Source: Thermoleophilaceae bacterium (GTDB lineage: Bacteria; Actinomycetota; Thermoleophilia; Solirubrobacterales; Thermoleophilaceae). From it: a stretch of 48,402 bases of DNA. The notes under the pieces are model-generated. The model did no database searches. It was given only the letters and a program-made list of their open reading frames with translations, and was not told the origin of the DNA. Of the stretch, positions 15,018-23,136 are shown piece by piece. The stretch covers positions 1-48,402 of the forward strand of contig JAFGJG010000108.1 of NCBI GenBank assembly GCA_016929195.1. The letters run 5' to 3'. Both the position numbers and the translations under genes were made by a program. Position 1 is the stretch's first letter, and each line of letters starts with the position of its first letter.

Positions 15018-15276
15018 GCCCGGCCTCGACCAGCTGCTCCCAGTAGAGCTCGGCGGGCTCGAGCGGGCCGGTCCACACGACGGCGCGGCCGGAGGTGTGG
15101 ATCGTGTTCGCCATCCGCATGCCGCCCTCGTAGGAGATGCCGGGGATCGTCTTCGCCAGGGCGCGCGCCACGCCCTCGAAGGTGTTGTGGTCGTCGTTGA
15201 GCACGATCACCTTCCAGCCCCAGCCCAGCCCGCTGTCCGGGCCGCCGGTGCGCGGGAGCTCGACGGTGAAGCTCAC
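14989..15276 (-). CDS. clpS: ATP-dependent Clp protease adaptor ClpS
   Basis: A 95-aa adaptor that delivers N-degron substrates to the ClpA or ClpC unfoldase. The core matches the family: WKVIVLNDDHNTFEGVARALAKTIPGISYEGG, with the NDD(H)NT motif that binds the destabilising N-terminal residue, followed by MANTIHTSGRAVVWTGPLEPAELYWEQL. Clp unfoldase genes are not in the window. It starts at GTG 15276, overlapping the MBL hydrolase stop (GTGA), so the two form a small operon. Its 3' end overlaps the convergent 116-aa gene by 29 nt. Confidence 0.93.
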   Translation of the reverse strand: MSFTVELPRTGGPDSGLGWGWKVIVLNDDHNTFEGVARALAKTIPGISYEGGMRMANTIHTSGRAVVWTGPLEPAELYWEQLVEAGLTMAPLEQD

Positions 15277-16118
15277 GCCGCCGCCTCGGCCTCCGCGCGC
15301 TTGCGCCAGTAGCGCTCGAGGCCCTGGTAGAGCTGGTCCGGCGGCGCGGCCTGCTCGAAGCTCGCCTGCGCGTCCGCGTCCAGGTGCTCCGAGAGCCGCT
15401 CGCGCATGGCGGCCACGAACCCGTCCAGGTCGTTGTCCCGCGCCAGCTCGGCCTGGACGCGCAGGCCCTCGCGGACCGCACCGATCTGGCCCGCCACGTC
15501 CGTGTGGCGCCCGAAGTGGGTGAGACAGAGGGACTCCGGCTCCCACTCCTCGAGCGTGCGCAGCGACTCCTCCCAGAGATCGAGGTCGATGTCGGGTGGC
15601 GGCGTCGGCGGCAGCGTGAACGCGGACGGGGGGACGCGCACGCCCGCCACGTCGCCGACGTAGGCGTCGCCCAGATCCTCGTGCAGGTAGGAGACGTGGT
15701 GCGAGGCGTGCCCGGGTGTGTAGGCCACGCGGAAGCCCTCCACCGACTCGCCGCCGGAGAGGATGCGCACGCGCTCCTCCGGCACCGGCGCCACCTCGCC
15801 CCAGAGCCGCTCCATCTCGTCGCCGTACAGCCGGGCGGCGCTCTTCAGGAGCTTCGAGGGGTCCACGAGGTGCGGGGCCCCGCGCTCGTGCACGTAGACC
15901 ACGAGCTCCGGGAAGCGGCGGCAGAGGACGCCCGTCGCGCCGGCATGGTCCAGGTGGATGTGGGTCAGCAGGAGCGCCCGCGGCTCCACGCCGCCGAGGC
16001 CCTCGAGCAGCGTCTCCACAGAGGTCGACGGCCCGGGATCGACGATCACGCCGTCCTGCTCGTAGGCGCAGATCACTCGGTCCCGGCCGAGGTGCATCAC
16101 GTCGATCGGCCTGCTCAC
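15273..16118 (-). CDS. MBL-fold metallo-hydrolase
   Basis: A 281-aa metallo-beta-lactamase-fold hydrolase. The metal motif THIHLDHAG (HxHxDH) lies near residues 52-60, with further ligands in TPGHASHH and GDVAG and a late His in LTHFG. A helical C-terminal extension (about 200-281) is typical of the glyoxalase II/RNase Z-like subgroup of uncertain substrate. It starts at GTG 16118, 9 nt after TAAGGT. It shares a 26-nt bidirectional promoter region with the ecm gene on the other strand and is coupled to clpS. A thioester hydrolase role would fit the pathway next door, but this is a guess. Confidence 0.85.
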   Translation of the reverse strand: MSRPIDVMHLGRDRVICAYEQDGVIVDPGPSTSVETLLEGLGGVEPRALLLTHIHLDHAGATGVLCRRFPELVVYVHERGAPHLVDPSKLLKSAARLYGDEMERLWGEVAPVPEERVRILSGGESVEGFRVAYTPGHASHHVSYLHEDLGDAYVGDVAGVRVPPSAFTLPPTPPPDIDLDLWEESLRTLEEWEPESLCLTHFGRHTDVAGQIGAVREGLRVQAELARDNDLDGFVAAMRERLSEHLDADAQASFEQAAPPDQLYQGLERYWRKRAEAEAAA

Positions 16119-16127
16119 GGCCCCCCG

Positions 16128-16137
16128 ACCTTACAAT
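16128..16137. promoter_or_regulatory. Back-to-back -10 hexamers, MBL hydrolase / ecm
   Basis: TACAAT (+, 16132-16137) is 7 nt from the GTG at 16145, and TAAGGT (-, 16133-16128) is 9 nt from the GTG at 16118. They share the TA at 16132-16133 in a 26-nt gap. Confidence 0.55.
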
Positions 16138-16144
16138 CCCGGGT

Positions 16145-18139
16145 GTGAGCGAGCCCGAACACCGGCTTCCGGAGCGCGATCGCCCCTGGGTGATGCGCAC
16201 CTACGCCGGGCACTCGTCGGCCCGGGAGTCGAACGAGCTCTACCGGCGCAACCTCGCGAAGGGCCAGACCGGGCTCTCGGTGGCCTTCGACCTCCCCACC
16301 CAGACCGGCTACGACCCGGACCACGAGCTGGCCCGCGGCGAGGTCGGCAAGGTCGGCGTGTCGATCGCCCACAAGGGCGACATGCACGCGCTGCTCGACG
16401 GCATCCCGCTCGACGAGATGAACACGTCGATGACGATCAACGCCACCGCCGCCTGGCTGCTGGCGCTCTACATGACGGTGGCGGAGGAGAACGGCGTGGA
16501 CCGCCGCGCCCTCCAGGGCACCACTCAGAACGACATCATCAAGGAGTTCCTCTCGCGCGGGACCTACGCCTTCCCGCCCGAGCCCTCCATGCGGCTGATC
16601 GCGGACATGATCGCCTTCACCGTCGACGAGGTGCCGAAGTGGAACCCGATCAACATCTGCTCGTACCACCTCCAGGAGGCCGGGGCCACGCCGGTGCAGG
16701 AGATCGCGTACGCGCTGTCCACGGCCGTGGCGGTGCTGGACCGCGTCCGGCCGCGAGTGCCCGAGGAGACCTTCCCGCGCGTCTTCGGCCGCCTCTCGTT
16801 CTTCGTCAACGCCGGGATCCGCTTCGTCGAGGAGCACGCCAAGCTGCGCGCGATGGGCCTCCTGTGGGAGGAGCTCGGCCGCGAGCGCTACGGCGTGGAG
16901 GACCCGAAGCTCCTGCGCTTCCGCTACGGCGTGCAGGTGAACTCGCTCGGGCTCACCGAGGCCCAGCCCGAGAACAACATCATCCGGATCGTCCTCGAGG
17001 CGCTGGCCGTGACCATGGGCCGCGACGCGCGCGCCCGCGCGCTCCAGCTGCCGGCCTGGAACGAGGCGCTCGGGCTCCCGCGCCCCTGGGACCAGCAGTG
17101 GTCGCTGCGGATCCAGCAGATCCTCGCCTTCGAGACCGACCTGCTCGACTACCCCGACATCTTCGAGGGCTCGAAGGTCATGGACGGGCTCGTGGACGAG
17201 CTGATCGAGGGCGCCCGTGCGGAGATGGCCGTGGTCGCCGAGCGCGGCGGGGCGGTCGAGGCCGTGCCGTACATGAAGACGCAGTTGGTCGAGTCGCACC
17301 GCGAGCGCGTGCGCAGGATCGAGGCGGGCGAGCTCAAGGTCGTCGGCCAGAACGTCTACACCGAGCATGAGCCGTCGCCGCTCCAGGAGGGCGAGGACGG
17401 CGGGATCATGCGCGTGGACGCGGCGGTCGAGCGCTCGGCGATCGAGGCCGTCGGCGAGTGGCGCGAGGGCCGCGACGCGGCGGCCGCCGACCGGGCGCTC
17501 GAGGAGCTGCGCGCCGCGGCGGCCGACGAGGAGACCAACATCATGCCCGCGACGCTCGCGGCGGCCAGGGCGGGCCTGACCACCGGCGAGTGGGCGGCCG
17601 CGCTGCGCGATGTGTTCGGCGAGTACCGCGCGCCCACCGGCGTGTCCGACGCCGCGGCCGCCGAGTCGGACGAGGAGCTGGACGACCTGCGCGAGCGGGT
17701 CGAGCGCGTGTCCGAGTCGCTCGGGCGCCGCATCAAGATCCTCGTGGGCAAGCCCGGGCTCGACGGGCACTCCAACGGAGCCGAGCAGATCGCCGTCCGC
17801 GCGCGCGACGCGGGCATGGACGTGGTCTACGAGGGCATTCGCCTGACCCCCGCCCGCATCGCCCGCACGGCGGTCGACGAGGGCGTGCACGTCGTCGGCC
17901 TCTCGATACTGTCGGGCTCGCACGCCGAGCTGATCCCGACCGTGCTCGAGGAGCTGCGCGAGGCGGGCGCCGACGTCCCGGTCGTGGTCGGCGGGATCAT
18001 CCCGAAGGCCGACGAGGAGGCGCTGCTGGCGGCCGGTGTGGCGCGCGTGTACACGCCGAAGGACTTCCAGGTCAGCCGGATCATGGGCGACATCGTGGAG
18101 CTCGTGGCCCAGCACCACGGCGCCGCCGCCGCGGCCTGA
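16145..18139 (+). CDS. ecm: Adenosylcobalamin-dependent ethylmalonyl-CoA mutase (MeaA/Ecm type)
   Basis: A 664-aa single-chain B12 mutase. The N-terminal TIM barrel includes RTYAGHSSARESNELYRRNL, GLSVAFDLPTQTGYDPDH, MNTSMTINATAAWLLALY and NICSYHLQEAGATPVQEIAY. The C-terminal cobalamin domain has DGHSNG (540-545, the DxHxxG base-off motif) and later VGLSILSGSHAELIP and VVGGIIP. DGHSNG and the opening are as in MeaA/ethylmalonyl-CoA mutases, whereas methylmalonyl-CoA mutases have a variable DGHDRG. It converts (2R)-ethylmalonyl-CoA to methylsuccinyl-CoA. The GTG at 16145 follows TACAAT by 7 nt. Neighbouring ccr and meaB support this choice over methylmalonyl- or isobutyryl-CoA mutase. Confidence 0.88.
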   Translation: MSEPEHRLPERDRPWVMRTYAGHSSARESNELYRRNLAKGQTGLSVAFDLPTQTGYDPDHELARGEVGKVGVSIAHKGDMHALLDGIPLDEMNTSMTINATAAWLLALYMTVAEENGVDRRALQGTTQNDIIKEFLSRGTYAFPPEPSMRLIADMIAFTVDEVPKWNPINICSYHLQEAGATPVQEIAYALSTAVAVLDRVRPRVPEETFPRVFGRLSFFVNAGIRFVEEHAKLRAMGLLWEELGRERYGVEDPKLLRFRYGVQVNSLGLTEAQPENNIIRIVLEALAVTMGRDARARALQLPAWNEALGLPRPWDQQWSLRIQQILAFETDLLDYPDIFEGSKVMDGLVDELIEGARAEMAVVAERGGAVEAVPYMKTQLVESHRERVRRIEAGELKVVGQNVYTEHEPSPLQEGEDGGIMRVDAAVERSAIEAVGEWREGRDAAAADRALEELRAAAADEETNIMPATLAAARAGLTTGEWAAALRDVFGEYRAPTGVSDAAAAESDEELDDLRERVERVSESLGRRIKILVGKPGLDGHSNGAEQIAVRARDAGMDVVYEGIRLTPARIARTAVDEGVHVVGLSILSGSHAELIPTVLEELREAGADVPVVVGGIIPKADEEALLAAGVARVYTPKDFQVSRIMGDIVELVAQHHGAAAAA

Positions 18140-18177
18140 CTGCGGCTTTCCGCCGCGCCGGCCGATAAGTGTGAAGA

Positions 18178-18879
18178 ATGCGTGAAGGCGCTCATCTGCG
18201 ACGCGCGCTGCCCCTGGCCGCGGGCCTCACGGTGCTCGGCATCCTGCTCGCCGCACTCGCGACCGCCGAGGTGCTGGCGCGCGGCGAGCTTCTCCATTAC
18301 ACGCCGATGACGGTCGAGCGCGTGCGCGTGCTCGGCGGCGTGGAGCTCTGGGTGGCACGCGAGTCGCTCGCCCGGCTCGACGCCCTCAACGGCCTGATTC
18401 TCGGCCTCGGAGCCGCGGTGGCGCTCGTGACGGCCACACGGACGCAGCGCGAGGTCCGCGTGTGCTTCCTGGTCCTGGGCGCCGGGCTCGGCTTCCTGGC
18501 GCTCGACGAGATGCTCGCGCTCCACGAGACCGTCGGCTACAACCTCGAGTTCCTCGCGAGCCTGCCGGGCACCAACTCGCCCGAGGACGTGGTCTTCGCG
18601 CTCTACGTAATACCGGCGCTCGCGTTCTTCGCCGTCTTCCGCGATGTGCTCCGCGCGTCGCCCTGGGGCGCGCGCCTCGTGGTGCTGGGGGTCGTGCTGT
18701 TCGGCGTCGCCGCAGCGCTGGACGTGACCGACGCCCTGCTTGACGAGCAGTGGGTGGAACCGCCCGCCTCGGCGGTGCTGGTGGCCGGGTTCGCGCTGGT
18801 CGCCGGTCGCCACCTTGCTAGCTTGCCGCCGGATGCAGTCGACACCGGACGAGATCGGTCGCCGGCTGCGCGAGCGTGA
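18178..18879 (+). CDS. Six-helix membrane protein of unknown function
   Basis: A 233-aa integral membrane protein. Hydrophobic segments at about residues 9-33, 66-85, 96-116, 141-160, 166-186 and 196-212 suggest six helices, with an external loop between the first and second. The segment GFLALDEMLALHETVG places Asp, Glu and His residues near a membrane face and could bind metal or a cofactor. No family is recognised. It lies between ecm and meaB and overlaps the meaB start by 47 nt, so it is part of that transcription unit. Any link to the ethylmalonyl-CoA pathway is only positional. Confidence 0.7.
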   Translation: MREGAHLRRALPLAAGLTVLGILLAALATAEVLARGELLHYTPMTVERVRVLGGVELWVARESLARLDALNGLILGLGAAVALVTATRTQREVRVCFLVLGAGLGFLALDEMLALHETVGYNLEFLASLPGTNSPEDVVFALYVIPALAFFAVFRDVLRASPWGARLVVLGVVLFGVAAALDVTDALLDEQWVEPPASAVLVAGFALVAGRHLASLPPDAVDTGRDRSPAARA

Positions 18880-19789
18880 CCGCTCCGCCGCGCCCGCCGC
18901 GCTCAACCTGATCGAAGATCGCACTCCGCGCGGCCGCGAGGCCACGGCGCGGCTGCTCGCCGAGGTCTCCCCGGCCGCCCTCGGCGGTGAGGCCCCGGCC
19001 CACCTGATCGGAGTCACGGGCCCGCCCGGCGCAGGCAAGTCGTCGCTGCTGTCGGCGCTCGTGAGCGTCTGGCGCGAGCGCGGCAGGACCGTGGCCGTCC
19101 TGGCCGTCGACCCGTCCTCCAAGCGGTCCGGCGGCGCGCTCCTGGGCGACCGGGCGAGGATCGAGCACGATCCGCGCGACGACGGGGTGCTGATCCGCTC
19201 GACGGCCGCGGGCGGGCGGCTCGGCGGCCTGGCCGCCGCGACGCGCGAGGCGGCCGAGGCGCTCGCCGCGGCGTTCGACCTCGTGGTCGTCGAGACCGTG
19301 GGGGTCGGCCAGTCCGAGACGGACGTCGAGGAGGTCTGCGACACCGTGGTCGTGGTCGTCCAGCCGCAGTCCGGCGACGTCCTCCAGTTCCTGAAGGCCG
19401 GGATCATGGAGGTGCCCGACGTGCTCGTCGTGACGAAGGCCGACCTCGGCGCCCCAGCGGACCGGGCGCGGCGCGACCTCCAGCAGGCCGTCGGGGCTGT
19501 CGGAGCCGGGCGCGTGCCGGTGCTCGCCGTGTCCTCGCTGCCGCCGGGGAGCGGCGTGGAGGAGCTGGCGGATGCCGTGGACGCGCACCGGGCGGCGCTC
19601 GACGCGGATCAGCGGCGCCCGCGCTCGCGGCGGATGTCCGCTCTTCGCGAGCTCACCGCCGAACACGGCGAGCGAGCGCTGCGCGCGCTCGGCGGGCGGC
19701 GCGAGGCCGAGCGGCTGCTGGCGGGCCAGGACCCGCGCACCGGCACCGCCGAGCTCGTCGCCCTGCTCGAGAGGTCGATCGAGGCGTGA
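18833..19789 (+). CDS. meaB: MeaB/ArgK-type G-protein chaperone of a B12 mutase
   Basis: A 318-aa P-loop GTPase. The Walker A motif GPPGAGKS is at residues 63-70, followed by VLAVDPSSKRSGGALLGDR, a switch-like region, VVVETVGVGQSE and the base-recognition VVTKADL. MeaB proteins gate cofactor loading and protect adenosylcobalamin-dependent mutases from inactivation. Its client is almost certainly the ecm product two genes upstream. The ATG at 18833 lies inside the end of the membrane protein gene. The protein is about the usual length for the family. Its stop overlaps the next small gene (GTGA). Confidence 0.9.
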   Translation: MQSTPDEIGRRLRERDRSAAPAALNLIEDRTPRGREATARLLAEVSPAALGGEAPAHLIGVTGPPGAGKSSLLSALVSVWRERGRTVAVLAVDPSSKRSGGALLGDRARIEHDPRDDGVLIRSTAAGGRLGGLAAATREAAEALAAAFDLVVVETVGVGQSETDVEEVCDTVVVVVQPQSGDVLQFLKAGIMEVPDVLVVTKADLGAPADRARRDLQQAVGAVGAGRVPVLAVSSLPPGSGVEELADAVDAHRAALDADQRRPRSRRMSALRELTAEHGERALRALGGRREAERLLAGQDPRTGTAELVALLERSIEA

Positions 19790-19947
19790 ACAGCAAGCTC
19801 GCCCGCCAGATCGCGCTTCTCGCGGGCATCGTCGTCGTGACGACCGTGATCGCCGAGCTCGCGGGCGCCGCCAACCTCGGCGTCTCGCTCGGGATCGCGC
19901 AGGTCGTCTTCGCGATCGCCCTGACGGCGATCATCTATCGCGGCTGA
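19786..19947 (+). CDS. Small membrane protein, 53 aa
   Basis: A 53-codon gene starting at GTG 19786 within the meaB stop (GTGA overlap). The translation has two hydrophobic stretches (about residues 9-25 and 31-50) broken by ELAGAANLG, so it should form a two-helix membrane hairpin with a short basic N-terminus. No family is recognised. The overlap with meaB and the uniform hydrophobic composition make it likely to be real despite its size. Its last 17 nt overlap the convergent mobA gene. Confidence 0.55.
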   Translation: MNSKLARQIALLAGIVVVTTVIAELAGAANLGVSLGIAQVVFAIALTAIIYRG

Positions 19948-20491
19948 GCTGCTCCTCCGCCTCGCGCAGATCGTCCGGCGTGTTCACGCTCCGGAGGAGA
20001 GCCGCGGGAAGCGCCACGTGAACCGGGCCCAGGGCCTCGACAGTGCGGGTGAGCGGGTCGTCCGCCGGCGCCTGCCGCAGCGTGTCGAGCGCCGCCGGCG
20101 CGTAGAGGGCGAACGTGGGCTGGATCATCCCGTCCGCCACGGCCACCACGGCCGGCGCCGATGCCGCGGCGCCCATCAGCGTCCGGCACGCGTCGGGGGT
20201 GACGAAGGGCATGTCGGCGGCGCACACGAGCACCGGCGCGCCGGCGGTGTCGAGCGCGTGGACGATCCCGGTCAGCGGATGGCGCGGCTCGGCCGGCTCG
20301 TCCCAGCGCTCGGCCCCCGGCAGCTCCGGCAGCTCGGTCTCGCGCTTGCACACGACGGCCACGCGCTCGCACACGGATGCGAGCGCCTCGAGCGGATAGG
20401 CGATCAGCGGTCGGCCGGCGAGGTCGGCCGCCGGTTTTGACTCGGTTCCGAGTCTCGATCCTGCACCTCCGGCCAATAGCACTCCGATCAT
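19931..20491 (-). CDS. mobA: Molybdenum cofactor guanylyltransferase MobA-like
   Basis: A 186-aa nucleotidyltransferase of the MobA type. The N-terminal GTP-binding signature is LLAGGAGSRLGTESKPAADLAGRPLIAYPL, with the Lys that contacts the nucleotide. CAADMPFVTPD provides the metal-binding Asp, and the C-terminal LRSVNTPDDLREAEEQL is the usual MobA ending. It attaches GMP to molybdopterin for DMSO-reductase-family enzymes. No molybdoenzyme is encoded in the window, and MocA-like cytidylyl transfer is an alternative. The ATG at 20491 lies 9 nt from TAGCCT in a 26-nt gap shared with the GNAT gene. Confidence 0.85.
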   Translation of the reverse strand: MIGVLLAGGAGSRLGTESKPAADLAGRPLIAYPLEALASVCERVAVVCKRETELPELPGAERWDEPAEPRHPLTGIVHALDTAGAPVLVCAADMPFVTPDACRTLMGAAASAPAVVAVADGMIQPTFALYAPAALDTLRQAPADDPLTRTVEALGPVHVALPAALLRSVNTPDDLREAEEQLSRDR

Positions 20492-20500
20492 CGGCCATCG

Positions 20501-20510
20501 AGGCTACATT
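20501..20510. promoter_or_regulatory. Back-to-back -10 hexamers, mobA / GNAT gene
   Basis: TACATT (+, 20505-20510) is 7 nt before the ATG at 20518, and TAGCCT (-, 20506-20501) is 9 nt before the ATG at 20491. They share the TA at 20505-20506 in a 26-nt gap. Confidence 0.55.
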
Positions 20511-20517
20511 GGCGTGT

Positions 20518-21186
20518 ATGGGCGCCCCCGAGCGCATGGAGCATGTTCTCCGGCGGATGCGCAGCGACGGCGTGGGCTCAGCCGCGCGCCACTCTCTGAA
20601 GCTGGCACGCGCGCAGGTCTACCTCGAGGAGGAGCACGTCTGGTATCAGCTCGACGTGGACGGCGAGCGCCCGCGCCGGGAGCTCCCGGAGGAGGTCCGC
20701 CTGTTCAAGGCCGGGGACGAGCAGCTCGCGGGCGCGGTCGAGATGGGCCAGCACCTCGACGAGATCCGGCGGCGGCGCGCCGCCGGCAACGACCTGTGGC
20801 TGGCGGAGGACGACGGCGGCCCGCTCTTCCGCTGCTGGATCTACAGGGAGCGCGCGCCGGTCCTGGCCGCTCCCGGCGGCTGGCTCGAGATCCCCGCCGA
20901 CAGCGTCGTTCTCGAGGACTCGGCGACCACCCCGCGCGCCCGCGGCCGCGGCATTGCGCCCGGGGCCTGGACGGCCGTCGCCGACTCGCTGCGCGACGAG
21001 GGTGTGGCGCACATGCTCACGAAGGTGGGGGTCCACAACGAGCCGTCGCGAAAGGCGGTCGTCAAGTCGGGCTTCCGGGAGATCGGCGTGATGCGCCTGG
21101 TGAAGCGCGGGCCCCACAAGCGGACGACCGTCGAGGACGCCGCTCCCGGCCTCGGAACCGAGCTCGCGGCCCGGCTCACCGCCTAG
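20518..21186 (+). CDS. GNAT-family N-acetyltransferase-like protein
   Basis: A 222-aa protein. The central and C-terminal parts carry a GNAT-like core: GWLEIPADSVVLEDSATTPRARGRGIAPGAWTAVADSLRDEG, where RARGRGIA matches the acetyl-CoA pyrophosphate-binding Q/RxxGxG/A loop, then MLTKVGVHNEPSRKAVVKSGFREIG, the usual end of the fold. The N-terminal 90 residues are particular to this protein. The acceptor is unknown. It converges on a family 2 glycosyltransferase with an 11-nt overlap, so a role in surface or sugar modification is possible. TACATT lies 7 nt before the ATG. Confidence 0.75.
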   Translation: MGAPERMEHVLRRMRSDGVGSAARHSLKLARAQVYLEEEHVWYQLDVDGERPRRELPEEVRLFKAGDEQLAGAVEMGQHLDEIRRRRAAGNDLWLAEDDGGPLFRCWIYRERAPVLAAPGGWLEIPADSVVLEDSATTPRARGRGIAPGAWTAVADSLRDEGVAHMLTKVGVHNEPSRKAVVKSGFREIGVMRLVKRGPHKRTTVEDAAPGLGTELAARLTA

Positions 21187-22051
21187 CGAGCCGCACCCGT
21201 GCGTGGTCGAGCGCCTCGCTCGGCGCGTCGGCCAGCGTGAACAGGCGGTGCCGCTGCCGCTGGGGCAGGCCAGGGATGGCCGTGGCGAGCGGCAGGCCGA
21301 CCCGCACCCGCCACGGCTCGGCCGACCTGCGCCAGTTGCGCCTGCGGGCGGCGAAGAGGCGCGCGTGCCGGCTCCTCAGGATGGCGTAGCGCTCGGCGTG
21401 CCGCGCGGCGCCGCGCGCGAACTGGCGCGTTCCGTGCAGCCGGTAGTACAGGACGGGTGCGTCGATGCCGGCGCCCTCGTAGCCGGCCTCCGCCAGCGCC
21501 ATCCAGAGGTCCCAGTCCTGGAACGCGCCGGGCAGGCTCCACCCGCCGACGGCCAGCAGCGGCTCGCGCCGCATGAGGCTCGCGTACGGGATGTTGTTGA
21601 AGTAGGTGATCCGCCACGGGTCGAGCGTGGCGGCACGCTGACGCTCGCGCCGCTCGAGCTCGCCGAAGAGCGCGACGTTGCCCCAGGCCGCGGCGAGCCT
21701 CGGACGCGCCTCGAGCGTGTCCGCCAGCGCGGCGAGCGCGCCCGGCAGGACCGCGTCGTCGGCGTCGAGCGGGAACACGAACGGCGCGCTCGTGGCCCAC
21801 ACCCCGGTCATCCGCGCGGCCGACGTGCCGCGGTTGCGCTGGTGGATCACGTGGTAGCCGTCGTACGCCAGCTCGTGGAGCAGCTCGAGCGTCGGCCGGT
21901 CGGTCGACCCGTCGTTGACGATCACGAGCTCGCATGGCTCCTGGTGGGCCAGCGAGGCCAGCGCGTCGCGGAGCGTGGCCCCGTCGTCGAAGCATGGGAT
22001 GACGACCGCCACGCGCGGGACGGCCGGCGGAGCCAGGGTGGCGACGCTCAT
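21176..22051 (-). CDS. Family 2 glycosyltransferase
   Basis: A 291-aa GT-A fold enzyme of the inverting family 2 type, located in the cytoplasm or at the membrane face. It has VAVVIPCFDDGATLRDALASL, VIVNDGSTDRPT (nucleotide-binding Asp), the metal-binding FPLDADDAVLPG, and a late QDWDLWMALAEAGYEG that resembles the ED acceptor-base motif. The ATG at 22051 follows a GGGAGG ribosome site at 22065-22060 with 8 nt of spacing, so this transcript has a leader. The donor sugar and acceptor cannot be predicted. There are no membrane helices. It is not next to the main polysaccharide locus. Confidence 0.85.
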   Translation of the reverse strand: MSVATLAPPAVPRVAVVIPCFDDGATLRDALASLAHQEPCELVIVNDGSTDRPTLELLHELAYDGYHVIHQRNRGTSAARMTGVWATSAPFVFPLDADDAVLPGALAALADTLEARPRLAAAWGNVALFGELERRERQRAATLDPWRITYFNNIPYASLMRREPLLAVGGWSLPGAFQDWDLWMALAEAGYEGAGIDAPVLYYRLHGTRQFARGAARHAERYAILRSRHARLFAARRRNWRRSAEPWRVRVGLPLATAIPGLPQRQRHRLFTLADAPSEALDHARVRLARR

Positions 22052-22106
22052 GCCCAGAACCTCCCAGCGAGCGTTCCGCCTCAGGTTTAGAGGCTGTGAA
22101 CCGGGC

Positions 22107-22511
22107 TCAGCGCCGGAGCGCCTCGAGCCGCCACTCGCCGTCGTGCCGGGTCAGGACCAGCGCCTCCTCGAGCGCACGCCGCCCGGCCTGGCGGGTCCGG
22201 ACGTGCGCTACCGCCTCACGGCCGCCCGCGCGCACGCGCAGCCGGGTCAGCTCCACCCGCGGGTCCTCCAGGCCCGCGAGCGCGCCCTCGACGCGCCGCG
22301 CGCAGCGCTTGCCGCCGAGGCGCGCCCGCGCCGCTGGTGTCAACAGGTCCTCGCATACCGCCCGGCCGTCGGAGGCGCGCGTGGAGAGGTCCAGCTGGCG
22401 GACCACCTCCTCGATCTCCCTCGAGGCTCCGCCTGCCTTCACGGGCTCGTCGTCCCCTCCCCACGAGCAGCCGGATATGAGCGCCAGGGCGCAGATCGCC
22501 GCCCACCTCAT
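22107..22511 (-). CDS. Small lipoprotein of unknown function
   Basis: A 134-aa lipoprotein with a short signal (MRWAAICALALISGC) and lipidated Cys15. The mature part (VVRQLDLSTRASDGRAVCEDLLTPAARARLGGKRCARRVEGALAGL, then VELTRLRVRAGGREAVAHVRT, then GEWRLEALRR) has the helix-then-strand order of NTF2-like or SnoaL-like folds, with two Cys residues that could form a disulfide outside the cell. The ATG at 22511 is chosen because it begins the signal peptide and lies 8 nt from TATGCT. It shares a 22-nt gap with the zinc-ribbon gene. Confidence 0.7.
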   Translation of the reverse strand: MRWAAICALALISGCSWGGDDEPVKAGGASREIEEVVRQLDLSTRASDGRAVCEDLLTPAARARLGGKRCARRVEGALAGLEDPRVELTRLRVRAGGREAVAHVRTRQAGRRALEEALVLTRHDGEWRLEALRR

Positions 22512-22519
22512 CGGCGGTG

Positions 22520-22529
22520 AGCATAATTG
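22520..22529. promoter_or_regulatory. Back-to-back -10 hexamers, lipoprotein / zinc-ribbon gene
   Basis: TATGCT (-, 22525-22520) is 8 nt from the ATG at 22511. On the plus strand TAATTG (22524-22529), or CATAAT two bases earlier, lies 4-6 nt from the ATG at 22534. They share the TA at 22524-22525 in a 22-nt gap. Confidence 0.5.
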
Positions 22530-22533
22530 GGCT

Positions 22534-23136
22534 ATGGAGGGTTCAGCCCCAGAGTCCGTCGGCACGCTCTCGAGCTGGCTGCGGTGCTACCGCTGCTGGT
22601 CGCGCAACCTCGAGGTTCAGCTCCACTACGAGGGCATCCTGAAGGTCGATGCGGAGACGGCCGAGGCGGTGGAGCCGGTCGAGGAGGTGCAGGAGGCCGT
22701 CGTCCAGTGCCTCGACTGCCTGCACGACCAGCCGCACCTGAGCCTCAGCTTCTACGAGGAGAACGGCCGCCGCATCTCGCGCATCGAGCCGGTCGAGGAC
22801 CGCTGGGAGCGCATGGTCACCGGCACCCCGTGGGTCGCGTCGTGCACGGTCACGGTCGACGCCGACGAGGTGGAGTCGTGCTCCGGCCCGGAGGCCGCCG
22901 ACTCGCTGGCGTTCGCCGCGTTCGGCGACCACGGCACGCGGGAGTTCTTCACCCACGTCCGGTTCCACAAGCACGAGGACGACCGGATCGTGGTCCACAT
23001 GCTGGTGGAGCTGTACGCGCGCTCCTCCGAGGAGGCGACCGAGGTGCTCGAGAACGCCGCCCGCGGGCAGCTCGCGATCACCTCGCTGGCCGAGGAGTCG
23101 CGCCCGCCGGCGTCCGGCTCCGACGAGCCTCACTGA
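22534..23136 (+). CDS. Hypothetical protein with an N-terminal zinc-ribbon-like Cys set
   Basis: A 200-aa soluble acidic protein. Two CxxC pairs, CYRC (18-21) and CLDC (59-62), are placed as in a zinc ribbon. The rest is mixed alpha/beta with acidic patches and no recognised domain. The ATG at 22534 directly follows an AT-rich -10-like element, with no ribosome site, suggesting a leaderless mRNA. Its end overlaps the convergent CoA-transferase gene by 7 nt. Function unknown; zinc binding and a DNA- or protein-contact role are inference. Confidence 0.65.
   Translation: MEGSAPESVGTLSSWLRCYRCWSRNLEVQLHYEGILKVDAETAEAVEPVEEVQEAVVQCLDCLHDQPHLSLSFYEENGRRISRIEPVEDRWERMVTGTPWVASCTVTVDADEVESCSGPEAADSLAFAAFGDHGTREFFTHVRFHKHEDDRIVVHMLVELYARSSEEATEVLENAARGQLAITSLAEESRPPASGSDEPH

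Noticed and set aside
16145-18139. Methylmalonyl-CoA or isobutyryl-CoA mutase
   Set aside because: The single-chain layout, DGHSNG motif and adjacent ccr and meaB favour the ethylmalonyl-CoA mutase branch, though only a phylogeny would settle it.
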